Below, piece by piece: positions 51,628 through 57,615 of a stretch of DNA of 64,000 nucleotides. This stretch comes from JACDAN01 sp963827705. GTDB lineage: Bacteria > Actinomycetota > Thermoleophilia > Gaiellales > Gaiellaceae. The notes under the pieces are model-generated. The model had not been told where the DNA came from and ran no database searches. It saw only the letters and a program-made list of their open reading frames with translations. Position numbers and translations under genes: made by a program. The DNA is taken from contig CAWHBN010000016.1 of assembly GCA_963827705.1 (NCBI GenBank), positions 124,001-188,000 of the forward strand. Direction: 5' to 3'. The stretch's first letter is position 1. Each line of letters begins with the position of its first letter.

Positions 51628-52330
51628 AGCCGCGGTCGGGGCGGAAGCGCTCCTTGCAGGCGAGGCGCCCGCCCTCGAGCGTGAGGATCGTGCCCTCCGG
51701 AAGCTCGCGCTTCCTGAGCCGCAGCCCGAGAAATCGCTCGGAAACCTCCAGAGCGTGCTCTGTGGAGGCGAAGAAGATGCCTTCGCGGGACTCGCCCGTC
51801 CAGAGCGGACGACCAACGCCGCGCGCGAGATAGACCGCGCCGCGCTCGCGCTCGTCGACCCACGCCGTTGCCATGGAGCCGCGGAGCTGCTCGAGCGTCC
51901 TGCCCCACGGCCCGAAGCTCTTCACGAGCGCGAAGATCGCCTCCGTGTCCACCGTCATCGACGGCTCGTGCCGCTGGAAGGAGTGCCGCTCGAAGATCTC
52001 CTCGTCATTCAGGATGATCCCGTTGTGGACGCCGACGACTTGTCCGTGGCGGACCGGGTGATTGTTGGCCTCGACGGTGGGGTGGCCCTTCGTGTAGTCG
52101 CGCACATGGAGGAGAACCTCCACGGACGAAGCCGGAACGGTGAGCTCAGGAAGGAACGCGCTCGCGCCCGAGCGCTGCTTGTGCACCGAAACCACGTCGC
52201 CATGCGACCGGTGGGCATAGCCGACGGCGTCTGCGCCGCGCTCGGCGATGCCGGCGAGAAGAGCCTGCGCGGCCAGCGTCCGGTCGATCCGGGCGTCGGG
52301 CTTCAGGCTATATCCGGCAATACCACACAT
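51542..52330 (-). CDS. Class II glutamine amidotransferase (N-terminal nucleophile)
   Basis: 262 residues. MCGIAGYSL supplies the Cys nucleophile after Met removal; ERGADAVGYAHRSHG, LLHVRDYTKGHPTVEANNHPV, VGVHNGIILND and VDTEAIFALV follow, all as in GlmS/PurF/AsnB-type glutaminase domains. No synthase or isomerase domain is attached, so it must work alone or with a separate partner that is not evident nearby. ATG 52330 has TAAGCT 6 nt upstream (leaderless). Convergent overlap of 86 nt with the HNH-repeat gene. Confidence 0.85.
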   Translation of the reverse strand: MCGIAGYSLKPDARIDRTLAAQALLAGIAERGADAVGYAHRSHGDVVSVHKQRSGASAFLPELTVPASSVEVLLHVRDYTKGHPTVEANNHPVRHGQVVGVHNGIILNDEEIFERHSFQRHEPSMTVDTEAIFALVKSFGPWGRTLEQLRGSMATAWVDERERGAVYLARGVGRPLWTGESREGIFFASTEHALEVSERFLGLRLRKRELPEGTILTLEGGRLACKERFRPDRGFTEEPRPAVRAPGERESCLRLLTALASL

Positions 52331-52336
52331 AAACAG

Positions 52337-52342
52337 AGCTTA
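52337..52342 (-). promoter_or_regulatory. -10 element of the class II amidotransferase gene
   Basis: TAAGCT on the minus strand, 6 nt before ATG 52330; no ribosome-binding site lies between. No clear -35. Confidence 0.45.
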
Positions 52343-52422
52343 CAGAGCGCTTAGGACCCCACCTTCGTGTGACGTCTGTAGTTCCCTTCGGTTAGGCGGT
52401 TCGCGACGCGCCTCCCCCGATT

Positions 52423-52453
52423 GGGGGAACCCGACCGAGGGTCAGGCCGCCGA
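52423..52453 (+). other. Hairpins in the leader of the sigma factor gene
   Basis: TCCCCC-GATT-GGGGGA (52423-52438) and GACC-GAG-GGTC (52443-52453) lie consecutively 11-40 nt before the likely GTG start of the sigma gene (52464), in the 133-bp gap to the divergent amidotransferase gene. No T-run follows. Possible leader structure; function unknown. Confidence 0.35.
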
Positions 52454-52463
52454 TACACGCTCC

Positions 52464-53426
52464 GTGGAGCCACGGCCCCTTCCTGAGCCCGACGTCGAAG
52501 AGAGTCCTGTACCTCACCTCGAGGTCCTACCCGGGCTGGGCGCGCTTGACACATCTGATGTGGAGGAACGCGAAGAGCCCGCTGGGAAGACCGATGACGG
52601 TGCTCCTCTCTCCGACCCGCTCAAGCTGTACGTCCGGCAGATCGGCGACGGCCGGCTGCTCACCGCGGAGGAAGAGCGCGAGCTCGCCCGCCGCAAGGAC
52701 GCGGGCGACGAGGCTGCCAAGCGCCGGCTGATCGAGTGCAACCTCCGGCTCGTCATGTCGATCACAAGGAACTACACGAAGGCCGGCGTCCCGCTCCTCG
52801 ACCTCATCCAGGAGGGCAACCTCGGCCTGATCCGTGCTGTGGAGAAGTTCGACTGGAAGCTCGGCTTCAAGCTCTCCACGTATGCCACCTGGTGGATTCG
52901 CCAGGCAGTCGCGCGAGCGCTTGCAGACCAGGGGAGGACCATCCGCCTGCCCGTCCACGTCGCCGAACAGGCCCGCAAGGTGCTGCGCGCCCGCCGCATC
53001 CTCACGCAGAAGCTCAACCGCGACCCGACGGACGAGGAGATCGCCACGGAAACCGGATTCACGGTCGAGCGCGTCCTGGAGCTCTACGAGCTCGTCGAGG
53101 ATCCGGTCAGCCTCGAGACCCCCGTCGGCGACGGCGAGAGCCTCTACGGCGACCTGATCGAGGACATCCACTCCGACCAACCCGACGACGCGACAGCGAA
53201 GCAGCTCCGTTCGGTCGAGCTGGCCGAGGCGATGCTCCGCCTGAACCCGAGGCTGCGCAGGGTGCTCGCCATGCGCTTCGGACTCGAGGGCCACACGCCG
53301 AAGACACTCGAGGAGGTCGGAACCGACCTCGGCGTCACTCGGGAGCGGGTTCGGCAGCTGGAGTCACGCGCACTCGGCGAGCTGCGCTCGGTCGCGCCCA
53401 GCTTGCAGTTCTATCTCGAGACCTGA
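52464..53426 (+). CDS. Sigma-70 family RNA polymerase sigma factor (group 1/2 type)
   Basis: 320 residues from GTG 52464. An acidic N-terminus of about 50 residues replaces region 1.1. Region 1.2 (DPLKLYVRQIGDGRLLTAEEERELARR), region 2 (CNLRLVMSITRNY, LLDLIQEGNLGLIRAVEKFDWKLGFKLSTYATWWIRQAVARAL), region 3 and region 4 (LGVTRERVRQLESRALGELR) are all present. It resembles primary or HrdB/SigB-like group 2 sigma factors. The frame is open further upstream, and GTG 52560 is another candidate, so the start is uncertain. It converges on rpoD with an 8-nt gap. Confidence 0.9.
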   Translation: MEPRPLPEPDVEESPVPHLEVLPGLGALDTSDVEEREEPAGKTDDGAPLSDPLKLYVRQIGDGRLLTAEEERELARRKDAGDEAAKRRLIECNLRLVMSITRNYTKAGVPLLDLIQEGNLGLIRAVEKFDWKLGFKLSTYATWWIRQAVARALADQGRTIRLPVHVAEQARKVLRARRILTQKLNRDPTDEEIATETGFTVERVLELYELVEDPVSLETPVGDGESLYGDLIEDIHSDQPDDATAKQLRSVELAEAMLRLNPRLRRVLAMRFGLEGHTPKTLEEVGTDLGVTRERVRQLESRALGELRSVAPSLQFYLET

Positions 53427-53434
53427 TCCCGCCG

Positions 53435-54493
53435 CTAGGCGACGGTTTCGATCTCCTGCAGCCGCGCGAGGCGCTTGAGGGCATGGCCCTCGATCTGGCG
53501 CACTCGCTCGCGCGTTAGATCCAGGGTGCGGCCGATCTCCTCGAGCGTCCTCGGCTCCGAGTTGTCGAGGCCGTAGCGGAGGACGAGCACGGCGCGCTCA
53601 CGCTCCGTGAGCGCCCCGAGCGCACGGGCGAGTGCCTGGCTGCGGAGCGAGACCTCGACCTCCTCGTCGGGCTGCGGGCCTTTGCACGCCACGAAGTCGC
53701 CGAACACGGCGTCCTCGGTCTCCCCGACCGGCTGGTCGAGGCTGGTCGACGCATGCGCGGCGGCCTTCACCTCACGCGCCTGTTCGATCGGGAGGCTTGC
53801 CTCCTCGGCGACCTCCTCGAGCGTGGGCTCCCGGCCCAGCTGAGTCCAGAGGATGCGCTCGGCCTTGTTGAGCTTCTGGAGCCGCTCGACGATGTGCACC
53901 GGCATCCGGATCGTGCGGGCCTTGTCCGCAAGCGCCCTGGCCACTGCCTGCCGGATCCACCAGGTGGCGTAGGTGGAGAACTTGTACCCGCGGCGCCAGT
54001 CGAACTTCTCCACGGCTCGGATCAGCCCGAGCGTTCCCTCCTGGATCAGGTCCAGGAAGGGCAGGCCCTGGTTCCGGTAGTTCTTCGCGATCGAGACGAC
54101 GAGGCGGAGGTTCGACTGGATCATCCGCTGCTTCGCCTGCATGTCGCCGCGCTCGATCCGCTTGGAGAGCTCGACTTCCTGGGCTGCGGTCAGGAGCGGG
54201 TGGCGGCCGGCCTCGCGCAGGAAGAGCTGGAGCGCGTCGGTCGTCGTCTCGTAGGCGGGAGCCTGCGGAGGCGGTTCCGGCGCCTTTTCGGGCTGTGGTG
54301 GCTCCTCGACGACGTCGATGCCGCGCTGCTCGAGCTCGCGCTGGAGCGCCTCGCGCTCCATCTCGTCCAGTTCCAGCGGCTCGAGAACCTCCGCCAGCTC
54401 GGCGTGCTTGACCGCGCCCGACTGCTCGGCAACCTCGAGCAGATTGCGCAAGTCCTCGCTACCGAGGACAGCCTCGATCTCAACCGTCGTCAT
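53435..54493 (-). CDS. rpoD: RNA polymerase sigma factor RpoD (principal sigma candidate)
   Basis: 352 residues from ATG 54493. An N-terminal region 1.1-like helical segment (EDLRNLLEVAEQSGAVKHAELAEVLEPLELDEMEREALQREL) precedes region 1.2 (DALQLFLREAGRHPLLTAAQEVELSKRIE), region 2 (LPFLDLIQEGTLGLIRAVEKFDWRRGYKFSTYATWWIRQAVARAL), region 3 and region 4 (LDLTRERVRQIEGHALKRLARL). Having region 1.1 makes it the better candidate for the housekeeping sigma. It is transcribed away from the duplicated small-RNA locus. Confidence 0.93.
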   Translation of the reverse strand: MTTVEIEAVLGSEDLRNLLEVAEQSGAVKHAELAEVLEPLELDEMEREALQRELEQRGIDVVEEPPQPEKAPEPPPQAPAYETTTDALQLFLREAGRHPLLTAAQEVELSKRIERGDMQAKQRMIQSNLRLVVSIAKNYRNQGLPFLDLIQEGTLGLIRAVEKFDWRRGYKFSTYATWWIRQAVARALADKARTIRMPVHIVERLQKLNKAERILWTQLGREPTLEEVAEEASLPIEQAREVKAAAHASTSLDQPVGETEDAVFGDFVACKGPQPDEEVEVSLRSQALARALGALTERERAVLVLRYGLDNSEPRTLEEIGRTLDLTRERVRQIEGHALKRLARLQEIETVA

Positions 54494-54697
54494 CCCGCTA
54501 GTTGTCTCTCTCCCAATACCGGCGACGCCAAACGTGTCCCGGGAGCATCCTCCCGAAGGGGCGGGCGCGAGTCTATACCGAATCCCGCACCCCTGCTGGA
54601 ATGCCAACGCACGAGAACAGGTGTTATGTCAAGTTGGGCCAGAACCAGCTGCCGGCCTCCCCGGCCTCTCTCCCATCCTCCCGGCCCCCTCCCAGAG

Positions 54698-54754
54698 TTA
54701 TCCACAGATTGGACGCGTTGCTGTGGAAATGTGGAAAAAAGAAAAGTGTGCAAA
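54698..54754 (+). promoter_or_regulatory. Conserved upstream block of small RNA copy 1 with DnaA-box-like sites
   Basis: TTATCCACA (54698-54706) is a perfect DnaA-box consensus. TGTGGAAAT (54722-54730) and TGTGGAAAA (54730-54738) are inverse-orientation boxes (ATTTCCACA, TTTTCCACA). The 35 nt from 54720 match 55009-55043 at 31 positions, although the sequence between this block and the -35 has diverged. The block lies about 97-63 nt before the RNA start, where an activator site would be. Binding by DnaA itself is inference. Confidence 0.55.
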
Positions 54755-54781
54755 GAGCGCGAAATTGTTCAGGTGGGGGCC

Positions 54782-54810
54782 TTGCCACGCGCGGGGTTCG
54801 GCCCTAGTCT
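54782..54810 (+). promoter_or_regulatory. Promoter of small RNA copy 1
   Basis: TTGCCA (54782-54787), 17-nt spacer, TAGTCT (54805-54810). The conserved RNA sequence begins 6 nt after the -10, as expected for a transcription start near 54817. Confidence 0.75.
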
Positions 54811-54816
54811 CCCCCC

Positions 54817-54973
54817 TGCGTCGAGCACGGAGCGCAACTAGGGTGAAGCAGATCCCGAGGGCCGTAGCCGGAAGGCGAAAGTCACCGGGATCGGTGGACG
54901 AAAGCGAAACCGGCTCGGCGAATGATCTGGCGCAGAGGAGCCTTCGGGTACCTAGGCGCCAGATCGTTTTTTT
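54817..54973 (+). ncRNA. Structured small RNA, copy 1 (family not recognised)
   Basis: About 157 nt with promoter and intrinsic terminator and no plausible ORF. Proposed fold: closing stem CGTCGAGC (54819-54826) with GCTCGGCG (54913-54920); inner stem GATCCCG with CGGGATC enclosing short GGC/GCC and GGC-GAAA-GTC hairpins; CGGT/ACCG enclosing a CGAAAG loop; then the terminator stem. Its 150-nt core is 139/150 identical to copy 2 with no gaps. It does not show the hallmarks of 6S, tmRNA, SRP or RNase P RNA. It lies divergent from rpoD. Function unknown. Confidence 0.85.
54924..54973 (+). terminator. Intrinsic terminator of small RNA copy 1
   Basis: GATCTGGCGC (54924-54933) pairs with GCGCCAGATC (54956-54965); an inner GGAGCC-TTCG-GGTACC hairpin stacks on it. 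One G and seven T residues (54967-54973) follow. A textbook terminator, part of the duplicated unit. Confidence 0.9.
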
Positions 54974-55002
54974 GGTCCCGGCCGGTGGTAGAGCACGATG
55001 GC

Positions 55003-55043
55003 CCACAGGCTGTGGAAATGTGGAGAAAAGAAAAAGCTGCAAA
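55003..55043 (+). promoter_or_regulatory. Conserved upstream block of small RNA copy 2
   Basis: CCACAG-G-CTGTGG palindrome (55003-55015), then GCTGTGGAAATGTGGA (55009-55024) identical to copy 1, an A/G-rich run, and TGCAAA. It lies 96 nt before the RNA start, one base less than in copy 1. Conservation of this block while the promoter spacer diverged suggests a protein-binding or UP-type element. Confidence 0.55.
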
Positions 55044-55069
55044 TTGCGGAGAAGTTGTTTTTCCGCCTC

Positions 55070-55098
55070 TTGCAACCCACCGCCGGCCGCCCTATTGT
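55070..55098 (+). promoter_or_regulatory. Promoter of small RNA copy 2
   Basis: TTGCAA (55070-55075), 17-nt spacer, TATTGT (55093-55098), with the RNA sequence beginning 6 nt later at 55105. Same geometry as copy 1 although the spacer sequence differs. Confidence 0.75.
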
Positions 55099-55104
55099 CC
55101 CCGT

Positions 55105-55261
55105 TGCGTCGAGCACGGAGCGCGAGTAGGGCGAAGCAGATCCGGAGGGCTGTAGCCGGAAGGCGAAAGTCACCAGGATCGGTGGACGAAAGCGAAACCG
55201 GCTCGGCGAATGAACTGGCGCAGAGGGGCTTTCGGGTTCCTAGGCGCCAGTTCGTTTTTGT
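55105..55261 (+). ncRNA. Structured small RNA, copy 2 (family not recognised)
   Basis: The 288-bp-shifted duplicate of the RNA at 54817, with 11 substitutions in the 150-nt core. The closing stem and both GAAA loops are unchanged. In the terminator stem T54926-A54963 of copy 1 is replaced by A55214-T55251, a compensatory change, so the pairing is under selection or strongly required. In the inner GATCC stem one pair is lost (C-G to G-A). A run of T (55255-55259, then GT) ends the RNA. No ORF is shared between copies. Confidence 0.85.
55212..55259 (+). terminator. Intrinsic terminator of small RNA copy 2
   Basis: GAACTGGCGC (55212-55221) pairs with GCGCCAGTTC (55244-55253), with an inner GGGGCT-TTCG-GGTTCC hairpin using GU pairs. 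One G and five T residues follow. The T-run is shorter than in copy 1. Confidence 0.88.
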
Positions 55262-55299
55262 GGACCGAAACGGTGTCCCCCGCGCCGGCGGCCGGCCTC

Positions 55300-55305
55300 T
55301 AGAAT
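55300..55305 (+). promoter_or_regulatory. -10 element of the small membrane protein gene
   Basis: TAGAAT, 8 nt before ATG 55314, no Shine-Dalgarno. It lies 39 nt after the terminator of the second small RNA, so the gene has its own start of transcription. Confidence 0.5.
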
Positions 55306-55313
55306 CGCCGCGC

Positions 55314-55544
55314 ATGCATCTCCGCCAGCCGAGCATCGATCGCGGCGTCACGTCGTTCCTGTGGGCCTTCGGGCTCGGTCTCTACATCTGGCTCGGGATG
55401 CTGGCGGTCGGCGTCGAGGGCGCGACCGCTTTCATCCTGAGCGTGCTGGCTGCCTGCGCGATCTTCCTCCTCGTCCGCCTCTTCGGCGGCGACGAGATCC
55501 GGAAGCCGCCTCAGTCGCCGAAGGCGCGCGCCGGCAGCCGGTGA
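55314..55544 (+). CDS. Small membrane protein of unknown function
   Basis: 76 residues. Two hydrophobic helices (SFLWAFGLGLYIWLGMLAVGV and GATAFILSVLAACAIFLLVRLFG) follow a short basic N-terminus MHLRQPSIDRG; the C-terminus is charged (GGDEIRKPPQSPKARAGSR). No family is recognised. The start is chosen for the -10 eight bases upstream; the frame upstream is open but lies in the small-RNA region. Confidence 0.65.
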   Translation: MHLRQPSIDRGVTSFLWAFGLGLYIWLGMLAVGVEGATAFILSVLAACAIFLLVRLFGGDEIRKPPQSPKARAGSR

Positions 55545-55619
55545 TCGCCGGACAGCGCGCCCACTAGGCGGCGCGCGAGCTCGCCGCCGAGCGCCGCCGA
55601 AACCCGCTGAAAGCTCTCC

Positions 55620-56135
55620 CTAGTAGGAGATGAGCGAGTGCAGCGCGTACTTCGAGAGTCGCTCGCGGCCGCCGAGAAACGTCAGCTCGATGACGAAATT
55701 GACGCCGACGACCTCCCCGCCGAGTTGCTCGACGAGCCCGCCCATCGCCTCGACCGTTCCGCCCGTCGCGAGCACGTCGTCGTGGATCACGACGCGGGTA
55801 CCGTCGCCGATCGCGTCGGCGTTGAGCTCCAGGGCGTTCTCGCCGTACTCGAGCGCGTACGTGGCGCTCACGGTCTCCGGCGGCAGCTTTCCGGGCCGCC
55901 GTGCCGGCACGAACCCGCACGGGACCTCGTTGGCGATGGCGGCCCCGAGGATGAACCCGCGCGCCTCGGCGCCCAGCACGACGTCGGGGCGCCGCTCGCG
56001 CGTCCAGTCGGCAAGGGACGTAACCGTCTGTGCAAGCGCCTCCGGATCCCGAAGCAGCGGGCTCACGTCCTTGAACCCGACTCCGGGCTCGGGCCAGTCG
56101 GGAACCTCCCGAACACGAGTCTTGAGGTCGATCAC
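55620..56135 (-). CDS. apt: Adenine phosphoribosyltransferase
   Basis: 171 residues. VREVPDWPEPGVGFKDVSPLLRDP at the N-terminus, LGAEARGFILGAAIA, RRPGKLP and the PRPP-binding loop VVIHDDVLATGGTVEAM are Apt motifs. It makes AMP from adenine and PRPP. GTG 56135 overlaps the MerR gene stop by 4 nt, so it is last in a four-gene operon. It complements the nucleoside importer and hydrolase elsewhere in the window. Confidence 0.95.
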   Translation of the reverse strand: MIDLKTRVREVPDWPEPGVGFKDVSPLLRDPEALAQTVTSLADWTRERRPDVVLGAEARGFILGAAIANEVPCGFVPARRPGKLPPETVSATYALEYGENALELNADAIGDGTRVVIHDDVLATGGTVEAMGGLVEQLGGEVVGVNFVIELTFLGGRERLSKYALHSLISY

Positions 56136-56821
56136 GACGCGGCAACCTTACGCAGCGAGCGCCAGAACAGGAGCTGTGACAGCTCCTGCGCAACCTCTGC
56201 GAGCGCCTGAAGGTCATCCACCCCGCCCTGGCGACGCTCCGAGTTGCGGGAACGAAGAGCCGGCGCGACGACTGCGGCGAGCAGCCCCACCTCACGCTCG
56301 GACGCCGACCGGAACGACCGGAGATGCCGCGCGTCGATGCCGAAGCGGGCGAGCTTGGCGCACGCGGCTGCAATGTCCACGTCGCCCTCGCGGTAGAGCC
56401 GCTCACCTCCGTCCACGCGCGGCTCGAGCAGACCGTATTCCTCGAGCCGGCGCGCAAGCGCCGGCGTCACCCCGGCTCGCTCGCACAGTTCGGAGAGCTC
56501 GACCTCCTCGTCCTCGGCCCCGCGGAGGCCGGTTCGCCGCCGCCGTCCCTTCGTGGGCGTCGTCGCGAGCTCCTGGCGGATCACCCGCAACGGCAGGAAC
56601 TCGTCCCGCTGGAGGCGCAGGATCGTTCTCAGGCGGTCGACGTCATCCTCTCCGAAGAGGCGGTAGCGCCCTGGAGTCCGCCGAGGAGCCAGCAGCCCTT
56701 GATCTTCGAGGTAGCGGATCTTCGAAATCGAGATGTCCGGAAACTCCTCTCGGAGCAGCTGGCAGACCGCACCGATCGTGAGTGGCCGCTCCTCGGCCTG
56801 GCTGACGGCTGTCGCGCTCAC
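56132..56821 (-). CDS. MerR-family transcriptional regulator (FtsR-like)
   Basis: 229 residues from GTG 56821. The N-terminal winged helix LTIGAVCQLLREEFPDISISKIRYLEDQGLLAPRRTPGRYRLFGEDDVDRLRTILRLQRDEFLPL is a MerR domain. A second, partly degenerate MerR-like HTH follows the basic linker (LSELCERAGVTPALARRLEEYGLLEPRVDGGERLYREGDVDI). An FHA protein directly upstream and this layout match the garA/odhI-ftsR pair of actinobacteria, where FtsR controls ftsZ. GTG overlaps the FHA gene by 4 nt. The frame extends upstream but only as shadow of the FHA gene. Confidence 0.85.
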   Translation of the reverse strand: MSATAVSQAEERPLTIGAVCQLLREEFPDISISKIRYLEDQGLLAPRRTPGRYRLFGEDDVDRLRTILRLQRDEFLPLRVIRQELATTPTKGRRRRTGLRGAEDEEVELSELCERAGVTPALARRLEEYGLLEPRVDGGERLYREGDVDIAAACAKLARFGIDARHLRSFRSASEREVGLLAAVVAPALRSRNSERRQGGVDDLQALAEVAQELSQLLFWRSLRKVAAS

Positions 56822-57279
56822 TGCTCCAGGAACGTCAGCCGGTACTTCCCGATCTGAACCTCGTCCCCGTCGGTCAGCGGCGCCGAGTCGATGCGGCGCT
56901 TGTTCACGAAGGTGCCGTTGAGGCTCCCCTGGTCCTCGATCGTGAACGAGCCGTCGCCGCGCACGAGCACGGCGTGCTTGCGAGAGACGGTGACGTCGTC
57001 GAGGAAGATGTCGCAGTCCGGCGAGCGGCCGATCGTGGTGCGGCCCTCGTTCGGGACGAAATGCTCGCCGGCGCGGCCGCCGCCCGAACGCACGACGAGC
57101 GCCGGCCCCTCCATCCCGAGATCCTCCAGGGGCGACTGCTCGTCGAGCTCCTCCGGCGTGAACGCGACGGTCGTGTCCGCTCCGGACGGCTCGCGCACGA
57201 GCGCCGCGCCGCACTTGGAGCAGAAGTTTGCGGCCTCCGGATTCTGGAACCCGCACTCGGGGCAGTAGACGCGGGACAA
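56818..57279 (-). CDS. FHA-domain protein with N-terminal zinc ribbon (GarA/OdhI-like)
   Basis: 153 residues from TTG 57279. Residues 5-24 form a zinc ribbon (YCPECGFQNP, FCSKCG; Cys 6, 9, 20, 23). A segment ADTTVAFTPEEL (Thr36, Thr37) resembles the ETTSVF phosphorylation site of GarA. The FHA domain (about 75-150) has TTIGRSPDCDIFLDDVTVSRKHAVL and SLNGTFVN. GarA-type proteins bind their own phosphothreonine and switch 2-oxoglutarate metabolism. Zinc ribbon plus FHA is a variation. TTG start is the only one near; the gap to rsiG is 10 nt. Confidence 0.85.
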   Translation of the reverse strand: MSRVYCPECGFQNPEAANFCSKCGAALVREPSGADTTVAFTPEELDEQSPLEDLGMEGPALVVRSGGGRAGEHFVPNEGRTTIGRSPDCDIFLDDVTVSRKHAVLVRGDGSFTIEDQGSLNGTFVNKRRIDSAPLTDGDEVQIGKYRLTFLEQ

Positions 57280-57289
57280 CTCGTGCTCC

Positions 57290-57544
57290 CTAGGCCTCGG
57301 GGGGCGCGGCCTTGCCCGCCAGGATCGCGGCGAGCTTGTCGACGTCGACTTCGCTGAGCGGGCCCTCCCCCGCTCCCTCCTGCTGCTGCAGCCGCGAGAC
57401 GAGCTCCGCGCGAAGGATGTCGATCTTCCCATGCAGCAGCCGCCGCCGATACGAGACCTCCTGCTCCTCCTGCTGGAGATCGTCGATGAGCGACTTGAGC
57501 TCCTCATCGGACAGGGCTGCGAGATCGGGCAAGGGTTCCATCAC
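57290..57544 (-). CDS. rsiG: RsiG-like protein (c-di-GMP-dependent anti-sigma family)
   Basis: 84 residues, a helical hairpin with LSDEELKSLIDDLQQEEQEV then SYRRRLLHGKIDILRAELVSRL. The segment E27-x3-S31-x2-R34-x3-H38-x3-D42 matches the published RsiG c-di-GMP motif ExxxSxxRxxxQxxxD except for His in place of Gln. RsiG holds sigma WhiG when loaded with c-di-GMP in Streptomyces; single-motif versions occur in early-branching actinobacteria. No WhiG gene lies in this window. Start GTG 57544 or ATG 57541. It heads the operon with FHA, MerR and apt. Confidence 0.8.
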   Translation of the reverse strand: MMEPLPDLAALSDEELKSLIDDLQQEEQEVSYRRRLLHGKIDILRAELVSRLQQQEGAGEGPLSEVDVDKLAAILAGKAAPPEA

Positions 57545-57565
57545 GTGCCTTTCGGTCGAGGGGTC

Positions 57566-57594
57566 AGTTAAGCAGTCGAGCGGCTAAGGGTCAA
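57566..57594 (-). promoter_or_regulatory. Promoter of the rsiG-FHA-merR-apt operon
   Basis: On the minus strand TTGACC (57594-57589), 17-nt spacer, TTAACT (57571-57566). The plus-strand TAAGG-GTCAA-CCTTA inverted repeat (57585-57599) overlaps the -35 and could be an operator. Transcription would start near 57559, 15 nt before the GTG. Confidence 0.65.
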
Positions 57595-57615
57595 CCTTAA
57601 CTTGAGCGTTTGCGG

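Noticed and set aside
52549..52554. Perfect TTGACA inside the sigma factor N-terminal region
   Set aside because: No -10 lies at 16-18 nt downstream, so it is probably coding sequence.
54698..54740. Cluster of DnaA boxes as a chromosome origin
   Set aside because: dnaA, dnaN, gyrB, rpmH and an AT-rich unwinding region are absent, and one block is simply part of the duplicated small-RNA unit.
54811..54816. Run of six C before small RNA copy 1, suggesting the actinobacterial 6C RNA
   Set aside because: The C-run lies before the predicted start and is not kept in copy 2; the paired hairpins with C-rich loops of 6C RNA are missing.
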